A stretch of DNA of 64,000 nucleotides from CBDUXP01 sp965371225 [NCBI: uncultured bacterium]. Its GTDB lineage: Bacteria; Abyssobacteria; SURF-5; CBDUXP01. Below the pieces are notes generated by a model that ran no database searches, had not been told where the DNA came from, and was given only the letters and a program-made list of their open reading frames with translations. The DNA lies in assembly GCA_965371225.1 (NCBI GenBank), contig CBDUXP010000017.1:1-64000 (forward strand), in the 5' to 3' direction. The position numbers and the translations under genes are program-made. Each line of letters opens with the position of its first letter. Positions within the stretch are counted from its first letter, which is position 1. Below are positions 55,031 to 63,146 of this stretch, piece by piece.

Positions 55031-55710
55031 GCCAACCCCTGGTCGGCGCGGCGCAAACGATTCACCAGCGCATGGGCCCGTCGCGTCGTCTCCGGCAAGC
55101 GGTAGCCGCGGGCGCACCGCAAGACGAAGTCGCGCGCTTGGGCGGGACTGACGCGATGGCCGGGGGAGACGTAGAGCGGTTTGACGTTCCGGCGGGTTCG
55201 CAGCAGGTACCCCACCCGTTTCCCCGCGTAGGTCAAGACGCTCGCGGCGCCGCGTTCGGCTGCGGGTTCGGCTGCCTCCCCCACCAGCCGGCTTTTGGCG
55301 CAACCCACCGTGGGCCGGTCCAGCCAGAGTCCCAGATGCGACGCGATGCCCAGGCCGCGCGGGTGCGCGATCCCCTGGCCGTCGCAAATGATCAGGTCCG
55401 GCGAGGTGCGCAGGCGCGCGAAGGCTTCGAGCACCACGGGCAGCTCGCGGAAGCTCAGCAGGCCGGGCACGTACGGGAACGGCATGTCGACGCACGCCCC
55501 CGCTTCTTCGAGGAGGTGGAGGTCGGGAAAGGTCAGCACGGCCACGCCCCCGTAGCCGCGGATATCGCCGCGGGTGTAGGACACGTCCACTCCCGCCACG
55601 GTGCGCACCCGGCCCCGGTACCGCGACACCCGCACCTGGGCGCGCAGGCGCTTTTGCAGGGTGATCGCGTCGTGCGTGGTGGTGGGCCAGGGATGGCGGA
55701 CGCCGGTCAC
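55027..55710 (-). CDS. nfi: Endonuclease V
   Basis: 227 residues. Deoxyinosine-specific nuclease in DNA repair. VAGVDVSY with the metal aspartate, PYVPGLLSFRE, DGQGIAHPRGLGIASHLG with the second aspartate, and GCAKSRLVG with the catalytic lysine are all present. ATG 55710 overlaps the tldE stop as ATGA. Presence inside a metabolic operon is unexpected but the gene is complete. Confidence 0.95.
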   Translation of the reverse strand: MTGVRHPWPTTTHDAITLQKRLRAQVRVSRYRGRVRTVAGVDVSYTRGDIRGYGGVAVLTFPDLHLLEEAGACVDMPFPYVPGLLSFRELPVVLEAFARLRTSPDLIICDGQGIAHPRGLGIASHLGLWLDRPTVGCAKSRLVGEAAEPAAERGAASVLTYAGKRVGYLLRTRRNVKPLYVSPGHRVSPAQARDFVLRCARGYRLPETTRRAHALVNRLRRADQGLA

Positions 55711-57041
55711 GTGGTTCCAGACACGCTCGAGAAGGTGAAGTCCTCAATGACCATGGCGGGCACGAATCCCCGCTCGACCCGTTCGAGCGTGTCCGACATC
55801 GCCGCGATGCGCGTGAATGCTTCCAGAATGCTTTCGTTATAGCGGAAATCCTGCACCCGTGGGCCGAGCGCGCCGTTGCGGATCCGAAAGGTGCCGTCCC
55901 GCGTCAAGCCCGTGATGAGTGTCCGGCCCGGGTCCACCACCCGGTTGTACCACAGGCGCGTGACGAGAATGCCATCGTCCACCTGTGCGAGTAGCTCGTC
56001 GCGCGGGGTGTCGCCGGGCGCCATGACCAGGTGCAACGGGAGCGGGCCAATGCTGTTCGGTTGGGGGAGGGCGTGGCCGGTGGAGGGCGCTTGCGCTTCG
56101 GCCCCGGTGGTCGTGTCGTAGGCCACTGCTCGGGCGATGCCGTTCTCGATCAACGGCAACCGGTGCCGCGGCACGCCCTCATAATCGCACGGCGCCCCCG
56201 GCATGCCCGGATGGTGACAGTCGTCGACGATGGTGACCGCGTCGCCGGTGATGCGCGTGCCGAGCTTGTCCGTCATGAAACTCGTGCCGTCCAGATATTG
56301 GCGCGCGCCCAACCCTAGCCACACGAGGAACTGGAGGAGTTCGCCCACCGCCGCGGGCTCCAGCAACACCATGTACTTCCCGGGGGGCAGCGTTTCCACC
56401 TGGGCCGCGCGCTCCGCCTTGTCGAACACGGTCGCGTGCGCGCCGTCCAGGTCCAGAGTCGCCACATCCACCGCGCGGCGTTCCACCCACGCGGACCCAC
56501 CCTCGGGCCGCATGAGCGTCGCGCTGAAGTGGGCATCGGTCCAGCGATGCTCGGTCGCGATCCCCTGGGAGTTCGCGACGGTGAGACTGAACGTGTCGGT
56601 GGCGAACGCTCCCGCCGCCGTCAGTCCCCGTTGGGTAGCGGCTTCCGTAAAGCGCCGCACCGCCCGGACCCGATCATCAGGCTGCGTACTCGCAGTCTGG
56701 GCGCAGTAGTTGTCCATGGGGAGGGGGGCACCACCCGGTCCGGGCAGGCCGCTGGGGGCGCCCGGTCCGAAGGCGGACCCGGCCAGCGCCTGCGCACAGA
56801 CGCGGTCGAACGCTTCTCGCGCATCCCCTTCTCCGCGGCCGGTTAGGGAGGCCACGCCGCATCGTCCGTCCGCGCAGACCCGCACGGTGTGATGCGTCCG
56901 CGAGACTTCGGCGTGTTGGTGCACCCCATTATTCGCGAACCGAGTGAGGCCGCCTTCCCGGTGGCGCACGACGCACTCGGTAGCGTCCCCGGTGTCGCGC
57001 AACGCGGTGCCCATCCAGTCGGGCAGTTGCGCCTCAGCCAT
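55707..57041 (-). CDS. TldE/PmbA-family subunit of the TldD/E protease
   Basis: 444 residues from ATG 57041, overlapping the tldD end by eight bases. It lacks the HExxxH motif, as expected for the non-catalytic TldE/PmbA partner. SFMTDKLGTRIT, DDCHHPGMPG, CDYEGVPRHRLPLIENG and VTGLTRDGTF-like segments (ITGLTRDGTFRIRNG) are family markers. With TldD it forms a ring protease that cleaves small peptides and leader sequences. Confidence 0.9.
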   Translation of the reverse strand: MAEAQLPDWMGTALRDTGDATECVVRHREGGLTRFANNGVHQHAEVSRTHHTVRVCADGRCGVASLTGRGEGDAREAFDRVCAQALAGSAFGPGAPSGLPGPGGAPLPMDNYCAQTASTQPDDRVRAVRRFTEAATQRGLTAAGAFATDTFSLTVANSQGIATEHRWTDAHFSATLMRPEGGSAWVERRAVDVATLDLDGAHATVFDKAERAAQVETLPPGKYMVLLEPAAVGELLQFLVWLGLGARQYLDGTSFMTDKLGTRITGDAVTIVDDCHHPGMPGAPCDYEGVPRHRLPLIENGIARAVAYDTTTGAEAQAPSTGHALPQPNSIGPLPLHLVMAPGDTPRDELLAQVDDGILVTRLWYNRVVDPGRTLITGLTRDGTFRIRNGALGPRVQDFRYNESILEAFTRIAAMSDTLERVERGFVPAMVIEDFTFSSVSGTT

Positions 57042-58491
57042 AGCCCACCCCCACCTGCACGTTGCGGAAGCGCGCGGGCGCGGCCCCGTGGCCGGTATGC
57101 GCGATCTGCATGGGCTGCCCCTTGCCGCAGTTCGGGGTGCCCCAGATCGCCCACTCGGCGGGGCCGGCGATCCCATCGCACCCGTTCCAGAACGTGGGGG
57201 TCACGCCCCCGTAGGTCGGGTTCTTGAGCATGGCGCCGCGTTTCCCCCGCTTGATCTCCCAGCCGATCTCCGTACCGAATTGAAAGTTGAGACGGCGGTC
57301 GTCGATGCTCCAACTGCGGTTCGTCTCCATGTAGACGCCGTCGTCCACGCCGCCGATCAGTTCCTCCAGCGAACTGGTGCCCGGCAGCAGGCTCACGTTC
57401 GTCATGCGGATGAGCGGAAACCGGTCCCAGCCGGACGCGCGCATGGCGCCGGTCGACGGTTCGCCGAGGACGGTTGCCGTTTCGCGCGAGGTCATGTAGC
57501 CCACGAACCGGCCGGCGGTGACGACTGGGGTGCACTGGGCGGGCACGCCCTCATCGTCGTACGCGAAGGAGCCGAGGCCGCGCGGGTGCCCGTCCCACGT
57601 GGCATCGGCTACGAGGTTCACCAGGTCGGATCCGTACTGGAGCGCATGATGCTGGTCGAGGGTCAGGAAGCTGGTGCCCGCAAAATTGGCCTCGTCGCCG
57701 AGCACGCGATCGAGTTCGATGGGATGCCCGCAGGATTCGTGCACTTGCAACGCCAGTTGGGACCCGTCCAGGACCACGGTGGTTTCTTCGCGCGGACACT
57801 GCTTCGCCCGGTGCAAGGCGACCGCCTCTTCCGCGACGCGCGGGGCATGGGCGGCCAGGTCGAGCGCGCGCACGACTTCAAAGCCCCCGCTGAGGAACTG
57901 GCCGCGGAAGGAGTTGGGGTACGAGCGGACCTGCACTTCCCCGTTCAGGACGGCCGTCGCCGTCATGCCCGCCCCGCAGTGCAGGATGCGCTGGCGAATG
58001 TTCGCCCCCTCGCTGCTGGTGAACAGTTGGTCCGTGGCCCACGCGGAGTAGTGGGCTTTGCGCATGGTCACGCCGGCCACGGTGCCGAGGCCTTCGTCCG
58101 CGGCGAGCAACAAGTCCGCTTTGGTGGCGAGGCTGACGGTGAACGGATCTTCTGTAAACGGCGTCGCCCACTCGTCTGTCACCGCAACTGCGGGCGCCAG
58201 CTCGACTCGGCGGCCCATCGCTGTGGCGCTCGCCTCGGCGACCGCGACCGCGAGCGCGGCGACGCGGTCCACCTCGTGCGCGCTCAGGTCATCCGACGCG
58301 GCAAACCCCCACGCGCCATCCTTAAGCACGCGGACGCCGAAGCCGATGGAGGTTGTATCCCCCATCGCGTCGATGTGTCCGTTCCGCGTGTCGATAGTCT
58401 CATGCCGGTCGGTCCGCACGCGGACGTCCGCGTACGCCGCCCCCCGGGCTGCGGCGGTGTCGAGCGCCCGTTGCGCGAGGGCGGCGTCCAT
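57034..58491 (-). CDS. tldD: TldD-family zinc metalloprotease, catalytic subunit
   Basis: 485 residues. The zinc motif HESCGHPIE (HExxxH) lies mid-protein, and the C-terminal TPNCGKGQPMQIAHTGHG supplies the conserved cysteine ligand. FGVRVLKDGAWGFAAS and the TMRKAHYSAWATDQ region are typical. With TldE it degrades unfolded peptides and matures microcin-like peptides. ATG 58491 overlaps the dehydrogenase stop (TGATG). Confidence 0.94.
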   Translation of the reverse strand: MDAALAQRALDTAAARGAAYADVRVRTDRHETIDTRNGHIDAMGDTTSIGFGVRVLKDGAWGFAASDDLSAHEVDRVAALAVAVAEASATAMGRRVELAPAVAVTDEWATPFTEDPFTVSLATKADLLLAADEGLGTVAGVTMRKAHYSAWATDQLFTSSEGANIRQRILHCGAGMTATAVLNGEVQVRSYPNSFRGQFLSGGFEVVRALDLAAHAPRVAEEAVALHRAKQCPREETTVVLDGSQLALQVHESCGHPIELDRVLGDEANFAGTSFLTLDQHHALQYGSDLVNLVADATWDGHPRGLGSFAYDDEGVPAQCTPVVTAGRFVGYMTSRETATVLGEPSTGAMRASGWDRFPLIRMTNVSLLPGTSSLEELIGGVDDGVYMETNRSWSIDDRRLNFQFGTEIGWEIKRGKRGAMLKNPTYGGVTPTFWNGCDGIAGPAEWAIWGTPNCGKGQPMQIAHTGHGAAPARFRNVQVGVGYG

Positions 58492-59453
58492 CAGCCGGTC
58501 GCTTCCATATCGAGGAGCACCTTCAGGGTTCCGGGGCGTGCGGCATGCTCGAGGGCGTCTTCCGCCTCATCGAGCGGGTACACCGCGTGGATGAGCGGTT
58601 CCACCTGGATGCGGCCCTCCGCCAGGGCCGTGATGGCCGGGGCGAAAGGCCCACAACGGGAACCGACGACGGTGATTTCGTTTACCACGACGGGGACGAG
58701 CGGCAGGGCGTCGGCTTCGGCCACGGTCGACTTGACGACGAGCGTACCGCGTGGCTCGACCAACTCCACGGCGCGCCGGCAGCCGGCGGCGCGCCCCGTG
58801 GCTTCCACCACGAGCGGCGCCTGGGGCGGTGCGGGGTCCGTATCGCGCAGCACGCGTATGCCCCAGTCTTCCGCCAGGGCCAGCTTGTCCGCATGCCGGC
58901 CGATGAGGGTCACCTCCGCGCCCGCGTCGCGGAGAGCCTGCGCGCACAGGAGGCCGAGCTTGCCGTCGCCGAGGATCGTAGTGGGGAGGCCGGGTGGCAC
59001 GGGCACCTGCTCGCGAATTTCGAACGCGGCCGCCACGGGTTCAATGAACGTCGCCGCCCGGTCGGAGAGCGTCTCGGGGATGGGGTGCAGGTTCTCGGCC
59101 GGCAGCGCGACCCAGTCGGCGAACGCGCCGTCGCGGCCCAGGATGCCCAGTACGGTCCGCTGGGGGCAATGGCGGCCCAGCCCGCGCGTACACCAGGCGC
59201 ACGCCCCGCACGCGGCGTTGATCTCGCCGGCGACGCGGCGCCCGGCGAGCGGCGTGTCCGCTTCCGCCGGGACGTGGCCGACGAACTCGTGCCCGAGCGT
59301 GCCGCGGAAAGTCATGTAGCCGCGAATCAGTTCCAGGTCCGTGCGGCAGATGCCCGCCATGCGCACGCGGACCGCGACTTCGCCGGGACCGGGCGCGGCG
59401 GGCGATACATCCTGCAGCGTTGCGCCGTCCGATCCGCAGACGAGGCCGCGCAC
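58491..59453 (-). CDS. Zinc-dependent MDR alcohol dehydrogenase
   Basis: 320 residues, a little short for the family. Catalytic zinc ligands are in GICRTDLELIRG and GHEFVG; the structural zinc site is CGACAWCTRGLGRHC. The NAD(P) site is ILGDGKLGLLCAQ. It fits sugar, polyol or threonine-type dehydrogenases; substrate is unknown. It starts seven bases after the prs stop. Confidence 0.88.
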   Translation of the reverse strand: MRGLVCGSDGATLQDVSPAAPGPGEVAVRVRMAGICRTDLELIRGYMTFRGTLGHEFVGHVPAEADTPLAGRRVAGEINAACGACAWCTRGLGRHCPQRTVLGILGRDGAFADWVALPAENLHPIPETLSDRAATFIEPVAAAFEIREQVPVPPGLPTTILGDGKLGLLCAQALRDAGAEVTLIGRHADKLALAEDWGIRVLRDTDPAPPQAPLVVEATGRAAGCRRAVELVEPRGTLVVKSTVAEADALPLVPVVVNEITVVGSRCGPFAPAITALAEGRIQVEPLIHAVYPLDEAEDALEHAARPGTLKVLLDMEATG

Positions 59454-59460
59454 GCCGGGC

Positions 59461-60432
59461 TTACCGGAACATGGCGCTGATGGATTCGCCTTCGTGGTTG
59501 CGGCGAATCGCTTCGGCGAACAACTGGGCGACGGAGAGGACCGTGATCTTGTCCAGGCGTTTCTCCGGCGGGATGGGCAGGGTGTTCGTGACGACCAACT
59601 CCGCCAAGTCGCTCTTTTCGATGCGCTCGATCGCTTCGCCCACGAGTACCCCGTGGACGATGCCGGCCCGGATGTCCTGGGCGCCGAATTCCTTCAGGAG
59701 GCGGACCCCTTCCACCAGGGAGCCCGCCGTGCTGACTTCATCATCAAACACGATGCAGTCCTTCCCTTGCACCTCACCGATCACGTTGCGCACTTCCGCG
59801 TGATCGTCGTCGGCCGAGCGGCGCTTATCGATGATGGCCAAGGGGAGCTTCAGGCGCTTGGCGTACGAGGCCGCCATCTTGGCGCCGCCCGCGTCCGTCG
59901 CCACGGCCACCGTGTCCGAAAGGTCGCGCTGGCCGAAGTAGTCGCAGAACAAGGGAAGAGCGAGAAGCTGGTCCGCGGGGATGCGCGCGAACCCCTGAAT
60001 CTGCGGCGCGTGCAGATTCATGGACATGATGCGGTTCGCGCCGGCGGTTTCGAGGAGATCGGCAATCAGGCGCGCGGTGATGGAAATGCGCGGTTCGTCC
60101 TTTTTGTCGGACCGGACGTACGGGTAATAGGGGCAGACGGCGGTGACGTGCTCGGCGGAGGCGTGCTTCAGCGCATCGATCGTGATCAGCATCTCCATGA
60201 ACCCCTCATTGACCGGTTCACAGGAGGGCTGGATCACGTACACGTCCGCGTTCCGGACGTTCTCCTCGATCTTGATCTTTAGGTTGTCGTTCGCGAACTT
60301 GTGGACGTAGAGGTTCCCGAGCGATACGCCGAGAATGGCGCAGATCTCTTGCGCCAACTCCTCGTGCGCGGTGCCCGAGAAGATTTGGAGCTTGCCGTTG
60401 GTCCCGTTCGAACTACCCGTACCGGACGTCAT
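59461..60432 (-). CDS. prs: Ribose-phosphate pyrophosphokinase
   Basis: 323 residues. Makes PRPP from ribose 5-phosphate and ATP. IFSGTAHEELAQEI and FANDNLKIKIEENVRNADVY begin the protein; FDDEVSTAGSLVEG is the PRPP loop (DDxxxTAG). Some positions differ from the usual class I motifs: the flexible loop is YPYVRSDKKDEPRI and the DLHAxQIQG block is NLHAPQIQG, as in a divergent prs group. ATG 60432 has GAGGGGTGG upstream. First gene of the long coupled run. Confidence 0.93.
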   Translation of the reverse strand: MTSGTGSSNGTNGKLQIFSGTAHEELAQEICAILGVSLGNLYVHKFANDNLKIKIEENVRNADVYVIQPSCEPVNEGFMEMLITIDALKHASAEHVTAVCPYYPYVRSDKKDEPRISITARLIADLLETAGANRIMSMNLHAPQIQGFARIPADQLLALPLFCDYFGQRDLSDTVAVATDAGGAKMAASYAKRLKLPLAIIDKRRSADDDHAEVRNVIGEVQGKDCIVFDDEVSTAGSLVEGVRLLKEFGAQDIRAGIVHGVLVGEAIERIEKSDLAELVVTNTLPIPPEKRLDKITVLSVAQLFAEAIRRNHEGESISAMFR

Positions 60433-60592
60433 GGTCCACCCCTCAGGTCGCGTCCTACTTCGCTACAGCCCGCCGCGGAGCAGCAGTCTATCACAGGGGC
60501 CGCACCCGTTCCGCGGCGCCGCGGTAGGGTCCGAACGGGGCCGTGAGCCGCCGGGGCGATGGCCGCTTCGGCGCGGGATGCGCGAGCGGGCG

Positions 60593-61297
60593 CTACCCCC
60601 ATAGCCGAAGCTTCCACACGGCCGTGGCGGCTTCGAGCATGATGGCGCGGGACATCTTCGTCTGCCCGTCGCGGCGTTCATAGAAGATGATCGGGCATTC
60701 GCCCAGCCGGAATCCGGCGCGCTGGGCCCGATACTTCATGCCGATGAGGAAGGCGTACCCGCGCAGGGCGATGCTGGCGTAATCAATGGTCTCGAGCACG
60801 GTTCGCCGATAGCCGCAGAAGCCGCTGGTGCAATCGCTGATGCGCAAGCCCGTCACGGCGCGCGCGTACCGATTGGCGAAATAGGAGAGCGCGAGCCGGT
60901 GCAGCGGCCAGTTGACCACGCTGATCCCCTGCATGTACCGCGAGCCCACCACCAGATCCACCTCGTCCAGTTTCGCGACCATCGCCGGCAAGAAGCTGGG
61001 GTCGTGGGAGAAGTCGGCATCCATCCCGATGACGGCCTCGATGGCGGGGTCCTGGAGCACGTGGCGGAAGCCTTCGATGTAGGCGGTGCCCAGGCCGAGC
61101 TTGCCCGCGCGCGGGTACAGCGCCACCCGGTCGTCGGCCTCCGCCAGGCGCCGCACGATGTCGCCGGTCCCGTCCGGCGAATTATCGTCCACCACCAACA
61201 CGTTCGCTTGGGGGACGACGGCGCGGACGGCGGTCACCATGCGCTCGATATTCCCCGCCTCGTTGTAGGTGGGGATGACAACGGCAAATCGGTCCAC
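60593..61297 (-). CDS. DPM1-like polyprenyl-phosphate glycosyltransferase (GT2)
   Basis: 234 residues from GTG 61297, with AGGAG about 12 bases upstream. VVIPTYNEAGNIERM, VVDDNSPDGTGDIV, KLGLGTAYIEGF, MDADFSHDPSFLP and VVGSRYMQGI match polyprenol monophosphomannose synthases. Paralogue of the gene at 33601-34344. It follows mlaD by 25 bases, so lipid transport and lipid-linked sugar genes are probably co-expressed. Confidence 0.92.
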   Translation of the reverse strand: MDRFAVVIPTYNEAGNIERMVTAVRAVVPQANVLVVDDNSPDGTGDIVRRLAEADDRVALYPRAGKLGLGTAYIEGFRHVLQDPAIEAVIGMDADFSHDPSFLPAMVAKLDEVDLVVGSRYMQGISVVNWPLHRLALSYFANRYARAVTGLRISDCTSGFCGYRRTVLETIDYASIALRGYAFLIGMKYRAQRAGFRLGECPIIFYERRDGQTKMSRAIMLEAATAVWKLRLWG

Positions 61298-61322
61298 GGC
61301 GGGGGGGAACTCCTGGCCGGAA

Positions 61323-62357
61323 CTAGTTGAAGGCGGAGGCCGCGCCCACCAGGGCGCCGGTGAAGGTGGCGATGGGGCCCTGCTCGCGCGCGTTCTCCGC
61401 CGCATCGCCCACCGCCTGCATGGCGCGGGTGGCTTCGACGTACAGTTGGTCGTCCGTCAGCAGTTTGCCGATGGTGCCCTCCCCCGCCTCCAGACGCGCG
61501 GTGATGCGATCGATACGGGCGATGGTGTTCTGAATCTGCGGGCCGGCGTCGGCGAGCGCCCCGAGCGCTCCGCCCATGCTGCCTTCCCCGTCGCCCAGGA
61601 AGTCGCCCAATTTGTCCGACGAGTTTTTCATGCTCCGAATCAGGGCCAGTAAATCGTCGTGCAGCGCGGAATCGTACACCAACTTGCCGATCGTCCCCTC
61701 GCCACCCTGCACCTGGGCGGCGATCGAGTCCAGCCGCTCCAGGGTCGAGTTGAGGCGGGGCCCAATGTCGCCCAGGCTCGCCATCATCTGGCTGAGTTCC
61801 TTCTCGTTCTGGCCGAGGATGCGGTTGACCGTGCTGAAGGTTTCCTTCGCCTCGTCCACCGTGGCGCCCAGGCGCACGAAGAGGTCGTCCTGGTTTGCGT
61901 CGAACCGCTGCACCAGCACCCGGACGTCGTCGGTCATGGCGCTGACACTGTCCACGAGCTGATCCAGGTCGGCGGACCGGCGGCTGTCCAGCGTAGTGCC
62001 GGGCCCCGCGAGGGGGGCGTCGGCCGTGCCCAGGGTGAGGTCGATGATCCGCCCGCCGAGCAGGCTCTCCGTCTCGAGCCGCGCGATGGAGTCCGTACGT
62101 ACCGGCTCGTCGGCGCGAACGCGCATACGCACGCGCACGCGGGCGTCTTGCACCACAATTTCCTGTACGCGGCCGATGACCACGCCGGCCAAGCTGACGT
62201 CATCCTCCACTTCCAGGCCGGCCACATTGTCGAACGTGGTCTCGAGTATGTGCACGGACTGTCGCCCCGGTCGCCAGTCTTCGGAGTACAGCACGAAGGC
62301 GGCGAACAGCACCACGGCCACGCTGAACATGAATCCCACGACGGCTTCTCGTCCCAT
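61323..62357 (-). CDS. MlaD-like MCE-domain protein
   Basis: 344 residues. One N-terminal membrane segment (about 5-24), then an MCE domain (TFDNVAGLEVEDDVSLAGVV, IGRVQEIVV), and a long helical tail with GEGTIGKLVYD and GEGTIGKLLTD repeats. It is the periplasmic substrate-binding ring of an Mla-type phospholipid transporter. It lies 10 bases after the mlaE gene. Confidence 0.92.
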   Translation of the reverse strand: MGREAVVGFMFSVAVVLFAAFVLYSEDWRPGRQSVHILETTFDNVAGLEVEDDVSLAGVVIGRVQEIVVQDARVRVRMRVRADEPVRTDSIARLETESLLGGRIIDLTLGTADAPLAGPGTTLDSRRSADLDQLVDSVSAMTDDVRVLVQRFDANQDDLFVRLGATVDEAKETFSTVNRILGQNEKELSQMMASLGDIGPRLNSTLERLDSIAAQVQGGEGTIGKLVYDSALHDDLLALIRSMKNSSDKLGDFLGDGEGSMGGALGALADAGPQIQNTIARIDRITARLEAGEGTIGKLLTDDQLYVEATRAMQAVGDAAENAREQGPIATFTGALVGAASAFN

Positions 62358-62367
62358 GGGGATCTCC

Positions 62368-63144
62368 CTATACGGTTGGTTGGAGGACCATGATGTGTGA
62401 GAGGAAATAGTTGGCGACGATGATCAGGATAAACCCCAGCACGACCGCCTGCGTCGTGCTGCGGCCGACTCCCTCGGCCCCATGGCGCGTGGTCAGGCCC
62501 TTATGGCAGCCCACGGTGGCCACGATCCCGCCAAAGACGACCGCCTTGATCAGCCCGTGCAGTATTTCGGTCCGGCTCAGGGTCTGGAACAGGTTGTCCC
62601 AGTACTGCTGCCAGCCGACCCCAATATACGACGTGGCGATCAGCCCGCCGCCGAGACACCCGACGGCCATCACGTACATGGTCAGGGCCGGCACCATCAC
62701 CAGGGCTGCCAGAATCCGCGGCATGACCAGGTATTCCACCGGATCGATGCCCATCACCCGCAGCGCGTCGATCTCTTCGGACACCGCCATCGTACCCAGT
62801 TCCGCGCTGATGGCGGCGCCTACCCGGCCGGCGACGAGATAGCCCGTCAGCACCGGCGCCATTTCCTTGGCCATGCTCAGGCCCACGATTGCGCCGACGA
62901 TCTCCTGCAGGTTGAACTGCAGGAGCTGGTACCCGGTCTGCAGCGCAACCACCATCCCGACGAACAACCCCATGAGCAACCCGATGGGCAGGGTCTCTAC
63001 GCCGATGAACTGCATCTGCCGCGTCCAGAGGCGGAATTCGCGCGGCAAGAACCGGAGCGCGAGAAACGCATCGCGGGCCAGGTACAACAGGGCGCCCAGC
63101 AGGGCGAAGAGGGCGATCAAGTGGCGGCCGATGAAGCTGAACAT
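62368..63144 (-). CDS. mlaE: MlaE-type lipid ABC transporter permease
   Basis: 258 residues from ATG 63144; the frame open to 63405 is a shadow. IGVETLPIGLLMGLFVGMVV, VLTGYLVAGRVGAAISAELG and EEIDALRVMGIDPVEYLVMPR are the MlaE signature. About five membrane segments. It moves phospholipid between inner membrane and MlaD. The ATPase gene (mlaF) is not in the window. It starts two bases after the stop of the WPF-repeat gene. Confidence 0.93.
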   Translation of the reverse strand: MFSFIGRHLIALFALLGALLYLARDAFLALRFLPREFRLWTRQMQFIGVETLPIGLLMGLFVGMVVALQTGYQLLQFNLQEIVGAIVGLSMAKEMAPVLTGYLVAGRVGAAISAELGTMAVSEEIDALRVMGIDPVEYLVMPRILAALVMVPALTMYVMAVGCLGGGLIATSYIGVGWQQYWDNLFQTLSRTEILHGLIKAVVFGGIVATVGCHKGLTTRHGAEGVGRSTTQAVVLGFILIIVANYFLSHIMVLQPTV

Positions 63145-63146
63145 GC

